NCBI RefSeq assembly: GCF_014655295.1
Contig: NZ_BNBI01000014.1
Span: 62,001-126,000 of the forward strand
Source of the DNA: Streptomyces fumanus
Lineage (GTDB): Bacteria; Actinomycetota; Actinomycetes; Streptomycetales; Streptomycetaceae
Length of the DNA: 64,000 nucleotides
Direction: 5' to 3'
Positions 24,644-32,103 of the stretch are shown here, piece after piece. The notes beneath the pieces were generated by a model. It searched no databases. It saw nothing but the letters and a program-made list of their open reading frames with translations, and was not told the origin of the DNA. The translations under genes and the position numbers were made by a program. Position 1 is the first letter of the stretch. Each line of letters begins with the position of its first letter.

Positions 24644-25693
24644 TCAGCCGAACTGCTGCTCCAGGTCCTTCAGTTTGCGCTCCAGGGAGTCCAGCCGCGG
24701 CAGGGCCTGTGTGTCGTCCTCCGCGGTGAGGTCGACGGTCACCGGGTCACCGCCGCCGCGCACGGGCTGCAGGGACGGGCGCTGGCGCGCGGGCAACTGC
24801 TCCTTGGTGGTGGATATGGCAGGCTCCGCGGGGACCCGGTCGGCGCCGCGCTCCACGGCCTGCACCTCGACCTCGACCTGCCGGCCGCCCCGCCCGGGGA
24901 AGTGGCGGTGGCCCCGGCTGATCGCCTTGAGCTGGGCCCGCTCCATGCGCTCCTTCTCACGCCGGCGCAGCTTGGCCTCGTCCTTGCGCCGCTTGTCGTC
25001 GCGCACCTCCTCGACCGCCTCGTCCAGGCTGCGCACGCCCTCCAGGAGCATCAGCGACCAGGCGCGGTACGTCTCGCGCGGGGCGCGCAGCCAGCGGACG
25101 ATACGGATCTGCGGCAGCGGACGCGGCACCAGGCCCTGCTCGCGCAGCGCGGCCCGGCGGGTCTGCTTCAGCGCCCGGTCGAACAGCACGGCCGCCGACA
25201 GGGACATGCCCGCGAAGAAGTGCGGGGCGCCCGCGTGCCCGGCGCCCCGGGGCGCGTGCACCCAGTTGAACCAGGCCGCCGCGAGGGCGAACGTCCACAC
25301 CAGGATCCGGGAGCCGAGCGCCGCGTCACCGTGGCTGGCCTCGCGGACCGCGAGGACGGAGCAGAACATGGCCGCGCCGTCCAGGCCGAACGGGACCAGG
25401 TACTGCCAGCCGTCGCTCAGGCCGAGGTTCTGCTCGCCGAACCCGACCAGGCCGTGGAAGGAGAGGGCCGCGGCGACCGCGGCGCAGCAGAAGAGGAGGA
25501 CGTAGGAGGCGGTGCCGTACACGGCCTCCTTGCGCCGGCGGCGCTCCTCGGCGCGCTCCCACGAGTCGTCCGCGCTCGCGTCCTTCCCCGAGGTGCGCTT
25601 GCCGCGCGCGAGCACCGCCACCGCCGCCAGCATGCCCAGGAGCAGTACGGCGCCCGGAAGCAGCCAGTTCAGCGATATGTCGGTCAGTCTCAT
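24644..25693 (-). CDS. DUF2637 domain membrane protein
   Basis: A 349-residue protein with five likely membrane helices (about 9-29, 62-84, 95-116, 128-147, 160-175), then a long charged, coiled-coil-like cytoplasmic region (about 215-265) and a short C-terminal heptad segment (LDSLERKLKDLEQQ). DUF2637 occurs in actinobacterial chromosomes and in conjugative elements, often near SpdB-type transfer proteins; no transfer genes are near here. No function is assigned. The 278 bases upstream (25694-25971) hold no gene; ACCCG-TC-CGGGT there is the only clear inverted repeat I saw. Confidence 0.85.
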   Translation of the reverse strand: MRLTDISLNWLLPGAVLLLGMLAAVAVLARGKRTSGKDASADDSWERAEERRRRKEAVYGTASYVLLFCCAAVAAALSFHGLVGFGEQNLGLSDGWQYLVPFGLDGAAMFCSVLAVREASHGDAALGSRILVWTFALAAAWFNWVHAPRGAGHAGAPHFFAGMSLSAAVLFDRALKQTRRAALREQGLVPRPLPQIRIVRWLRAPRETYRAWSLMLLEGVRSLDEAVEEVRDDKRRKDEAKLRRREKERMERAQLKAISRGHRHFPGRGGRQVEVEVQAVERGADRVPAEPAISTTKEQLPARQRPSLQPVRGGGDPVTVDLTAEDDTQALPRLDSLERKLKDLEQQFG

Positions 25694-25971
25694 CTAGGGG
25701 TCCCTTGCAGTGGGATAGGGCGTAACGCCCGCCATAGTGGCCCAATCCCGTCGGCCCTCAGGGGGTTTCGGGGCAAGAGGCCGCCAAGGGGGTGCGAGGG
25801 AGCGCCCTGGGCGGCGTTCTGCTCGAACTGCCGCTTGAGGGGCGGGAGTTGAGTTCGAACAAGACTACCCGTCCGGGTGGTTCCACGGAAAGTTCCTGTG
25901 ACTCGTGAGGAAAGTGTGCAACCACGCATGATCTTAAGGGACGCGGGGGAGTGCTCCGGCCCGACGGTCCG

Positions 25972-26817
25972 TCAGCCGGCCGCGGCCAGCAGCTTGTCGA
26001 CGCGGTCCGCCGCGCAGGTGCGGGGACAGGTGGCGCAGGTGTCCTCGGGGCGCAGCGTGTAGAACATGCAGCAGCTCGCCCGGTCCCGGGTGTGCAGCGG
26101 CTCGCCGTCCGGGCCCGTCAGCTCCCGGAACGCCGCCGCGCCGACGTAGGGCCGGGTCGCGCCGGGCAGCAGCAGCTCCAGCTCCTGGCGGGCCCGCTCC
26201 TGCTCGCCGAGGAGGTGGGCGACGTACCACAGGCCCTCGACGATCTCGTCGGTCGCCATGGCCCACAGGGCCCGGCCGCGCCGCCGCATCCGGGGCCCGA
26301 ACCCGGCGAGCAGCGGCTCCAGGTGCTCGGCGACCGCGGCGCGCACCTCGGCCCGCAGCGCCTCCTCGTCGGCGACCACCCGGGCGCCGGGCAGCGCGGC
26401 GGCCGGGTCGCCCGGCAGACAGGCGAAACCGGCGGTCCGCACGGCCAGGTGCCCGAGCGGCAGACCCTCGGCGCGGCGGTCGTAGGCGACGTGCGTCACC
26501 GGGAAGCGGGGCACCCGGCGGTGAGTGAACCAGGGCACGGTGATCAGCAGGCAGGCCGGCCAGGCGTACCGGTGCAGTCCGAAGCCGGCGATCACGTCCG
26601 GCCGGGCGCGCTGTCCGTAGTCCCGGAGCACCTGGGCGTCGTCCCAGGCCAGGAACGCCTCCAGGGCGGTCCCGCCGTCCGCGAGCGCGGCGGCGGCCAC
26701 CCAGTCGCCGCCGCCGGGCAGCGGGTCGCCGGCCGGCAGCTCGGTGACGGCGAGTCCCGGGAGGGCCTCGGTCAGGCGCGCGTAGGCGTCCGCGACGGCC
26801 GAGCGGGGGACGGACAT
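25972..26817 (-). CDS. FhuF-like (2Fe-2S) ferric-siderophore reductase
   Basis: A 281-residue protein of the FhuF family, which reduces ferric siderophore complexes in the cytoplasm. The C-terminal cluster motif is CC at 249-250, then CATC at 261-264, the C-C-x10-C-x2-C arrangement for the 2Fe-2S centre. The body is mixed alpha/beta with no membrane segment. ATG 26817 is used; an in-frame GTG at 26835 is an alternative. An IdeR/DmdR-type iron box lies 39 bases upstream, so repression under iron sufficiency is predicted. The gene stands alone; no siderophore or transporter genes are adjacent. Confidence 0.9.
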   Translation of the reverse strand: MSVPRSAVADAYARLTEALPGLAVTELPAGDPLPGGGDWVAAAALADGGTALEAFLAWDDAQVLRDYGQRARPDVIAGFGLHRYAWPACLLITVPWFTHRRVPRFPVTHVAYDRRAEGLPLGHLAVRTAGFACLPGDPAAALPGARVVADEEALRAEVRAAVAEHLEPLLAGFGPRMRRRGRALWAMATDEIVEGLWYVAHLLGEQERARQELELLLPGATRPYVGAAAFRELTGPDGEPLHTRDRASCCMFYTLRPEDTCATCPRTCAADRVDKLLAAAG

Positions 26818-26855
26818 ACGGGACCACCGATCCACGTCAGTCGAACGGGCGAGTA

Positions 26856-26874
26856 AGAGGTAAGCCTTACCTTA
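26856..26874 (-). promoter_or_regulatory. Iron box (IdeR/DmdR-type operator)
   Basis: The 19-mer AGAGGTAAGCCTTACCTTA contains a perfect GGTAAG-C-CTTACC inverted repeat and matches most positions of the actinobacterial iron box consensus TTAGGTTAGSCTAACCTAA. It lies in the promoter of the FhuF-like gene. Confidence 0.85.
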
Positions 26875-26985
26875 CCCAAGATCTCCCGGATGTGAACCGG
26901 CGGCCGGTACGCCCTAAGGTGCTTGACGGATGAGTGACAACCGGTCGTAATGACCCCAAGTACCGACACGTCGTAGGAGGACCCC

Positions 26986-27777
26986 GTGGAGCAGGGCGCG
27001 CAGGGCTCCTGCGGCGCGCGGACCGCCGCGCCGCGCGCGGCGCCGGACCGGGCCCGGACGGCCGGGTCCGGACGCGGGACCGCGGGGGACGCCGCCGGGG
27101 ACGCCGCGCGGGGTGAGCACACCCACGGCGAGGCCGGGCCGGCCGGACCCCGGCCGCCGGTCCAGCGGTCCTCCGTGCGCGGGCAGGTCCTCGCCGCGCT
27201 GCGCGCCGCGCTGGTCGCCGGGGAGCTGCGGCCGGGCGAGGTGTACTCGGCGCCCGCGCTGGGCGAGCGGTTCGGGGTCTCCGCGACGCCGGTGCGCGAG
27301 GCGATGCAGCAGCTCGCGCAGGAGGGCGCCGTCGAGGTCGTCCCCAACCGGGGGTTCCGGGTCGTCGAGCGGGGCGCCCGGGAACTGGCCGAGCTGGCCG
27401 AGGTCCGGACGCTGATCGAGACGCCGGTGGTGCTGAGGCTGGCCCGCACGGTGCCCGCCGAGCGCTGGGCCGGGCTGCGCCCGCTGGCCGAGGCCACCGT
27501 CCGGGCCGCGTCCGCCAACTGCCGGGCGACCTACGCGGAGGCGGACCGCGCCTTCCACCGCGCGGTGCTCGCGCTGGCCGGCAACGAGCAGCTCGTCCGC
27601 ATCGCCGACGACCTGCACCGCCGGGCGCAGTGGCCCCTCGTCGGCGGCCCCGCCGCCCGCGGCCGCGCCGCCCTGATCGCCGACGCCCACGACCACACCG
27701 CCCTCCTGGACGCCCTGATCGCCGGCGACCAGGAGGCGGTACGGGCCCTGCTGGAGCAGCACTTCAGGGCGGACTGA
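26986..27777 (+). CDS. GntR-family (FadR/FCD) transcriptional regulator
   Basis: A 263-residue regulator. After a disordered Ala/Gly-rich N-terminus (1-60) comes a GntR winged helix (about 62-130, PALGERFGVSATPVREAMQQL) and an FCD ligand-binding domain (about 135-258), whose metal-site residues are spread over AEADRAFH and DAHDHTALL. FCD proteins sense carboxylic acids or sugar acids. GTG 26986 follows AGGAGG by five bases. Divergent from the iron-regulated reductase across about 170 bases; convergent with the TPR gene 29 bases on. No obvious target operon is adjacent, so the effector is unknown. Confidence 0.9.
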   Translation: MEQGAQGSCGARTAAPRAAPDRARTAGSGRGTAGDAAGDAARGEHTHGEAGPAGPRPPVQRSSVRGQVLAALRAALVAGELRPGEVYSAPALGERFGVSATPVREAMQQLAQEGAVEVVPNRGFRVVERGARELAELAEVRTLIETPVVLRLARTVPAERWAGLRPLAEATVRAASANCRATYAEADRAFHRAVLALAGNEQLVRIADDLHRRAQWPLVGGPAARGRAALIADAHDHTALLDALIAGDQEAVRALLEQHFRAD

Positions 27778-27806
27778 GCGCGGACGCCGAGGCCGAGCCC
27801 GCCCCC

Positions 27807-28589
27807 TCAGGCCGCCCCCGGTGACGGCGCCGGCGGGGTCAGGTGGGTGGCGAGCCAGGTGGGGACGCCGCCCAGGAGGCGGAAGAGGCGGCGGGCCTCG
27901 TCGCGCAGACGGGTCGCCTCCGGTTCGGGCTCCGTCTCGGCGAGCGAGACCAGCGCCGGGGCCGTACCGACGAGGTAGCCCAGCTCCTCGCGGATCCGCA
28001 GGGACTCGGCGAAGCCGTGCCGGGCCTCGGCGATCTCCCCGTCGCGCAGCGCCAGCCCGGCCAGGTGCCGCCAGGTGAACGACAGCAGCAGCGGATCGGC
28101 GTGCGCGGTGGCCCCGGCGTGCGCCCGCCGGTACGCCGCCCGCGCGGCCTGCGGGGAGCGGGTGAGGTTCTCCGCGAGCAGACCGCGCCGGAAGTCCAGC
28201 AGCGCCCGCCGCGGCGCCCCCGGCGCGATCAGCGCCGCCGCCCGGCCCAGCGCCGCCCGCGCCTCGTCGGCCCGGTCCCGCACCCCGTGCAGGGTGGCCG
28301 CGTAGGCGAGCTGCCCGCGTTCGCAGGCGGCGGCCCCGCGCTCCTCGTCGCCGTGCGCGAGCGCCTCGGCGGTGCGCAGCGCGTCCTCGGCCTCCTCCCA
28401 GCCCTGCTCGGTGTAGAGGCACCGCTCCACCAGCAGCGCGGCCCGCTGGAGCGCGGCGGGCGCGGTGTCCGGCCGCAGCAGGGCGGCCGCGTCGGCCCAG
28501 CAGGCGCGCGAACGCAGCCGCCATATCGCGGTCTGGAGCGGATCGTCACTTGCGGTGGTTCCCGTACCAGACATGGCGGGGTGCGCCAC
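27807..28589 (-). CDS. Tetratricopeptide-like helical repeat protein
   Basis: About 260 residues, almost entirely amphipathic Ala/Leu/Arg helices in TPR-like pairs (for example AAYRRAHAGATAHADPLLLS and ARHGFAESLRIREELGYLVG), suggesting a protein-interaction scaffold. No catalytic motif. GTG 28589 is chosen because GGAGGG ends four bases before it; an ATG at 28574 in frame is alternative. Located between the GntR and PucR regulators, same strand as pucR and 137 bases downstream of it. It could be co-transcribed with pucR, but this is not shown. Confidence 0.75.
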   Translation of the reverse strand: MAHPAMSGTGTTASDDPLQTAIWRLRSRACWADAAALLRPDTAPAALQRAALLVERCLYTEQGWEEAEDALRTAEALAHGDEERGAAACERGQLAYAATLHGVRDRADEARAALGRAAALIAPGAPRRALLDFRRGLLAENLTRSPQAARAAYRRAHAGATAHADPLLLSFTWRHLAGLALRDGEIAEARHGFAESLRIREELGYLVGTAPALVSLAETEPEPEATRLRDEARRLFRLLGGVPTWLATHLTPPAPSPGAA

Positions 28590-28726
28590 GTTGCCCTCCC
28601 TAGCACGCCGTCGAGCCCGAGTGGTGAGCGCATCCCAGCACGGAACGCCCGGCGCGGCCAAGAGGGTGGGTGAAAGAATTCACAAAGTCGTGGGACACGG
28701 GCCACGCGGGTGGGCCCGCCGCGGGG

Positions 28727-30418
28727 TCAGCTCATCCGCAGCGCCAGGAAGAAATCCAGCTTGTCCTCCAGCTTCGCCAGGTCCCGCCCCGTCAACTGCT
28801 CGATCCGCCCGACCCGGTAGCGCAGCGTGTTGACGTGCAGGTGCAGCCGGGCCGCGCAGCGGGTCCAGGAGCCGTCGCAGTCGAGGAACGCCTCCAGCGT
28901 CGGTATCAGCTCCGCGCGGTGCCGCCGGTCGTACTCCCGCAACGGGTCCAGCAGCCGGGCGGTGAAGGCGCGGCGCACGTCGTCGGGGACGAACGGCAGC
29001 AGCAGGACGTGCGAGGCGAGTTCCTGGTGGCCGGCCGCGCAGACCCGGCCGGGGCGGGCCGCGGCCACCCGGCGGGCGTGCCGCGCCTCCTCCAGCGCGC
29101 CGCGCAGCCCCTCCGCCGAGTGCACGGCCGCGCTGACGCCGACCGTGATCCGCCCGTCGCCGTCCAGCCCGGCCGACAGCGGCTCCCGTACCGCCTCCAG
29201 CAGCGCCTCGGCGACGACGCCCGCCCCGCCGCCGTCCGGCTCGCCCGCGACCGCCGGCAGCGGCACCAGCGCGACGGCCTCGCCGCCGGCCTGCGCCACC
29301 GCGATGCGGTCGGAGTGCTCGGGCCCGGTCGCCCGGGGGTCGACCAGGACCTCCTCCAGCAGGGTCTGGGCGGTCCGGCCGGGGTCCGGCGCCCCGTCCT
29401 CCCGGTCCGCCCACTCCACGCTGGCCACCACCACCTGCCAGTGCGGGGCGGCGCCCAGGCCGGGCAGCAGCACCGGCGCCGCCACCCGCAGCCGGGCCGC
29501 GATCTCGGCGGGCGCCGCGCCCGACTGCACCAGCTCCAGCACCTCCTGCGCCAGCCGCCGGCGCACCGTGCGGGCCGCGTCCCGGCGGTCCCGCTCGACC
29601 GCGATCAACTGCGTGACGCCGTACAGCAGGTCCAGCCGTTCCTCCGCCCAGTCCCCGGCGTCCGCCTCGACCGCCAGCAGCCAGTCCGACAGCACCGTCT
29701 CCCGTACGTCCCGCGCCGCCCGCGCGCCCTGCGGGTCCCGGCCGCCGCCGCGCACCGGGAAGAGGCTGTACACCGTCCCGGCCAGGGTCACCCGGTGCGG
29801 CGCCCGCCGGCCCGCGCGGGTGGCGGCCAGGTGCTCCGCCGCCAGCTTGGCGCACACCTCGGGGGCCGGCGCCGGGCCCGCCACCTTCGAGGCGGCCACG
29901 GTCCGCCCGGCCGGCGACAGCACCCACGCCCGCAGGTCCAGATCGGTGCCGAGCAGGTCCAGGACGACGTCCGGGCCGCCGCCCGCCGGTCCGGAGGTCA
30001 TCATCCGGCGGTGCCGGTCCACGACGGCCGCCAGGTCCCCGGCCCGCTCGCCGGAGACCTGCCGCACCACGTGCTCGGTGATCGTCGCGAACGCCACCGA
30101 CTCGTGCACCGCGAACAGCGGCAGCCGATGCCGGGCGCACGCCACCACCAGGTCCTCGGGCACCTCGCCCAGCTCCGCCTCACCGGCGGCCAGCGCGGCC
30201 ACCCCCGCCTGCACCAGGATCCGTACGAACGGCTCGGAGTCGGCGGCGTCGCGGCGCCAGGCCAGACCGGTCAGCACCAGCTCCCCGCCGGAGAGGTAGC
30301 GGCTGGGGTCGCGCAGGTCGGTGGTCATCACCCCGCGCACGGCGCGGTCCAGCTCGGCCTCGCCGCCGAGCAGTCTCAGGCCCAGCGCGTCCGTGTCCAG
30401 CAGTGCGCGCAGCCGCAT
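28727..30418 (-). CDS. pucR: PucR-family purine catabolism regulator
   Basis: A 563-residue regulator: PucR N-terminal domain (about 1-125), a GGDEF-like central domain (about 290-430) and a C-terminal PucR HTH (about 500-563, LHVNTLRYRVGRIEQLTGRD). PucR proteins control purine or related nitrogen catabolism. It is divergently transcribed from the xanthine dehydrogenase operon across 286 bases, which strongly suggests it regulates xdh and perhaps the permease downstream. ATG 30418 begins the conserved MRLRALLDT segment. The intergenic region carries an 18-bp inverted repeat at 30497-30514, a candidate operator. Confidence 0.92.
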   Translation of the reverse strand: MRLRALLDTDALGLRLLGGEAELDRAVRGVMTTDLRDPSRYLSGGELVLTGLAWRRDAADSEPFVRILVQAGVAALAAGEAELGEVPEDLVVACARHRLPLFAVHESVAFATITEHVVRQVSGERAGDLAAVVDRHRRMMTSGPAGGGPDVVLDLLGTDLDLRAWVLSPAGRTVAASKVAGPAPAPEVCAKLAAEHLAATRAGRRAPHRVTLAGTVYSLFPVRGGGRDPQGARAARDVRETVLSDWLLAVEADAGDWAEERLDLLYGVTQLIAVERDRRDAARTVRRRLAQEVLELVQSGAAPAEIAARLRVAAPVLLPGLGAAPHWQVVVASVEWADREDGAPDPGRTAQTLLEEVLVDPRATGPEHSDRIAVAQAGGEAVALVPLPAVAGEPDGGGAGVVAEALLEAVREPLSAGLDGDGRITVGVSAAVHSAEGLRGALEEARHARRVAAARPGRVCAAGHQELASHVLLLPFVPDDVRRAFTARLLDPLREYDRRHRAELIPTLEAFLDCDGSWTRCAARLHLHVNTLRYRVGRIEQLTGRDLAKLEDKLDFFLALRMS

Positions 30419-30496
30419 TCTCGTCGCCGCCGTTCTCTGTCTCGAAGCGTGTTCCGGGGCACGCGGCCGGGTCGCGCGTTTCCACCGGAAATCGAA

Positions 30497-30514
30497 GAGG
30501 TTACCGAAAACCTC
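30497..30514. promoter_or_regulatory. Inverted repeat GAGGTT-N6-AACCTC between pucR and xdh genes
   Basis: Perfect 6-6-6 inverted repeat (GAGGTTACCGAAAACCTC) placed 79 bases from the pucR start and 190 bases from the first xdh gene, in the shared divergent promoter region. Candidate PucR operator. Confidence 0.5.
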
Positions 30515-30590
30515 CGTTCATACGAATCTACAAGACGATCGCGCTGGCCAGCCAACTCCTTCATGGTTTCTGCGACTGACCCCGGTGGAG

Positions 30591-30602
30591 CACAGCGCTG
30601 TG
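30591..30602. promoter_or_regulatory. 12-bp palindrome CACAGCGCTGTG upstream of xdh
   Basis: Perfect 12-bp palindrome about 103 bases before the first xdh start. It could be a second operator for the xdh operon, by a different regulator than the GAGGTT repeat. Confidence 0.35.
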
Positions 30603-30704
30603 TACTGACTCCGCTCAGCGTGAACAGCACATGAACGAGCCGGGACCGCCGCACACGGATTGGCTCAATCCCCACGCCCCACGAGACGAAGAAGAGAGCC
30701 GGTC

Positions 30705-31592
30705 ATGGACTTCCTTCGCCCCGCCAGTTGGGAGGAGGCGCTCGCCGCGAAGGCCGAGCACCCCACCGCTGTGCCGATCGCGGGCGGCACCGACGTGATG
30801 GTCGAGATCAACTTCGACCACCGCCGGCCCGAGTACCTCATGGACCTCAACCGCGTCGGCGAACTGGCCGAGTGGGAGGTCGGCGAGGAGACGGTACGGC
30901 TCGGTGCCTCCGTGCCCTACACCCGGATCATGGACCACCTGCGCGCCGAACTGCCGGGGCTCGCCCTGGCCGCGCACACCGTCGCCTCCCCGCAGATCCG
31001 CAACCGCGGCGGCGTCGGCGGCAACCTCGGCACCGCCTCCCCGGCCGGCGACGCCCACCCGGCGCTGCTCGCCGCCGGCGCCGAGGTCGAGGTCGTCTCG
31101 GTGCGCGGCACCCGCATGATCCCCGTCGACGCCTTCTACACCGGCGTCAAGCGCAACGCGCTCGCGCCCGACGAGCTGATCCGCGCCGTGCACATCCGCA
31201 AGGCGGACGGACCGCAGCAGTTCGCCAAGGTCGGCACCCGCAACGCCATGGTGATCGCGGTCTGCGCGTTCGGCCTGGCCCTGCACCCGGAGACCCGGAC
31301 GGTGCGCACCGGCATCGGGTCCGCCGCGCCGACGCCGGTGCGGGCCACGGCCGCCGAGGAGTTCCTGAACGCGGCCCTGGAGGAGGGCGGCTTCTGGGAC
31401 AGCGGCAAGGTCGTCACCCCCTCCGTCGCCAAGCGATTCGCCCAGCTCTGCTCGGCCGCCTGCAACCCGATCGACGACGTCCGGGGCACCGCGAGCTACC
31501 GCCGCCACGCCATCGGCGTGCTGGCCCGCCGGACACTGACCTGGACCTGGGAGTCGTACCGCACCGCCGAACGAAAGGGAGGCGTCGCCTGA
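30705..31592 (+). CDS. Xanthine dehydrogenase FAD-binding subunit
   Basis: A 295-residue FAD_binding_5/CO-dehydrogenase flavoprotein C-like subunit. The FAD-binding signatures are IAGGTDVM near residue 27 and GGVGGNLGTASPAGDAHP near residues 104-121. It carries electrons from the Fe-S subunit to NAD+ in a three-subunit xanthine dehydrogenase oxidising hypoxanthine and xanthine to urate. ATG 30705 starts the conserved MDFLRPASWEEAL. Its stop overlaps the next start (TGATG), showing translational coupling. Confidence 0.93.
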   Translation: MDFLRPASWEEALAAKAEHPTAVPIAGGTDVMVEINFDHRRPEYLMDLNRVGELAEWEVGEETVRLGASVPYTRIMDHLRAELPGLALAAHTVASPQIRNRGGVGGNLGTASPAGDAHPALLAAGAEVEVVSVRGTRMIPVDAFYTGVKRNALAPDELIRAVHIRKADGPQQFAKVGTRNAMVIAVCAFGLALHPETRTVRTGIGSAAPTPVRATAAEEFLNAALEEGGFWDSGKVVTPSVAKRFAQLCSAACNPIDDVRGTASYRRHAIGVLARRTLTWTWESYRTAERKGGVA

Positions 31593-32101
31593 TGCGCGTC
31601 AACTTCACCGTCAACGGACGTCCCCAGGAGGCCGACGACGTGTGGGAGGGCGAGTCCCTCCTGTACGTGCTGCGCGAGCGGCTCGGCCTGCCCGGCTCCA
31701 AGAACGCCTGCGAGCAGGGCGAGTGCGGCTCCTGCACGGTCCGCCTGGACGGCGTGCCGGTCTGCTCCTGCCTGGTCGCCGCCGGGCAGGCCGAGGGCCG
31801 CGAGGTCGTCACCGTCGAGGGACTGGCCGAGTACGCCCGGGAACGGGCCGGCGGCACCCCCGCGCAGGACAGCGGGCTCGCCCCGATCCAGCAGGCGTTC
31901 CTCGACGCCGGCGCCGTCCAGTGCGGCTTCTGCACGCCCGGCCTGCTGGTCGCCGCCGACGAGATGCTGGAGCGCAACCCCACCCCGAGCGACGCGGACA
32001 TCCGCGAGGCGCTGTCGGGCAACCTGTGCCGCTGCACGGGCTACGAGAAGATCATGGACGCGGTGCGCCTGGCCGCCGCCCGCCAGTCCGAGGGGGTCTG
32101 A
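31592..32101 (+). CDS. Xanthine dehydrogenase 2Fe-2S subunit
   Basis: A 169-residue subunit with two 2Fe-2S clusters: plant-ferredoxin type (Cys40, Cys45, Cys48, Cys60) and the C-terminal four-helix type (Cys111, Cys114, Cys146, Cys148 in NLCRCTGY). All eight cysteines are present. It relays electrons from the molybdenum centre to FAD. It overlaps the previous gene by one base and is two bases from the next, the middle of a tight operon. Confidence 0.95.
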   Translation: MRVNFTVNGRPQEADDVWEGESLLYVLRERLGLPGSKNACEQGECGSCTVRLDGVPVCSCLVAAGQAEGREVVTVEGLAEYARERAGGTPAQDSGLAPIQQAFLDAGAVQCGFCTPGLLVAADEMLERNPTPSDADIREALSGNLCRCTGYEKIMDAVRLAAARQSEGV

Positions 32102-32103
32102 CC

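Noticed and set aside
24644-25693. DUF2637 gene as evidence of an integrated conjugative element
   Set aside because: No integrase, replication, transfer gene or att-like repeat is present around it.
30419-30704. GlnR-type nitrogen box between pucR and xdh
   Set aside because: Only weak partial matches to the GlnR half-sites; not better than chance.
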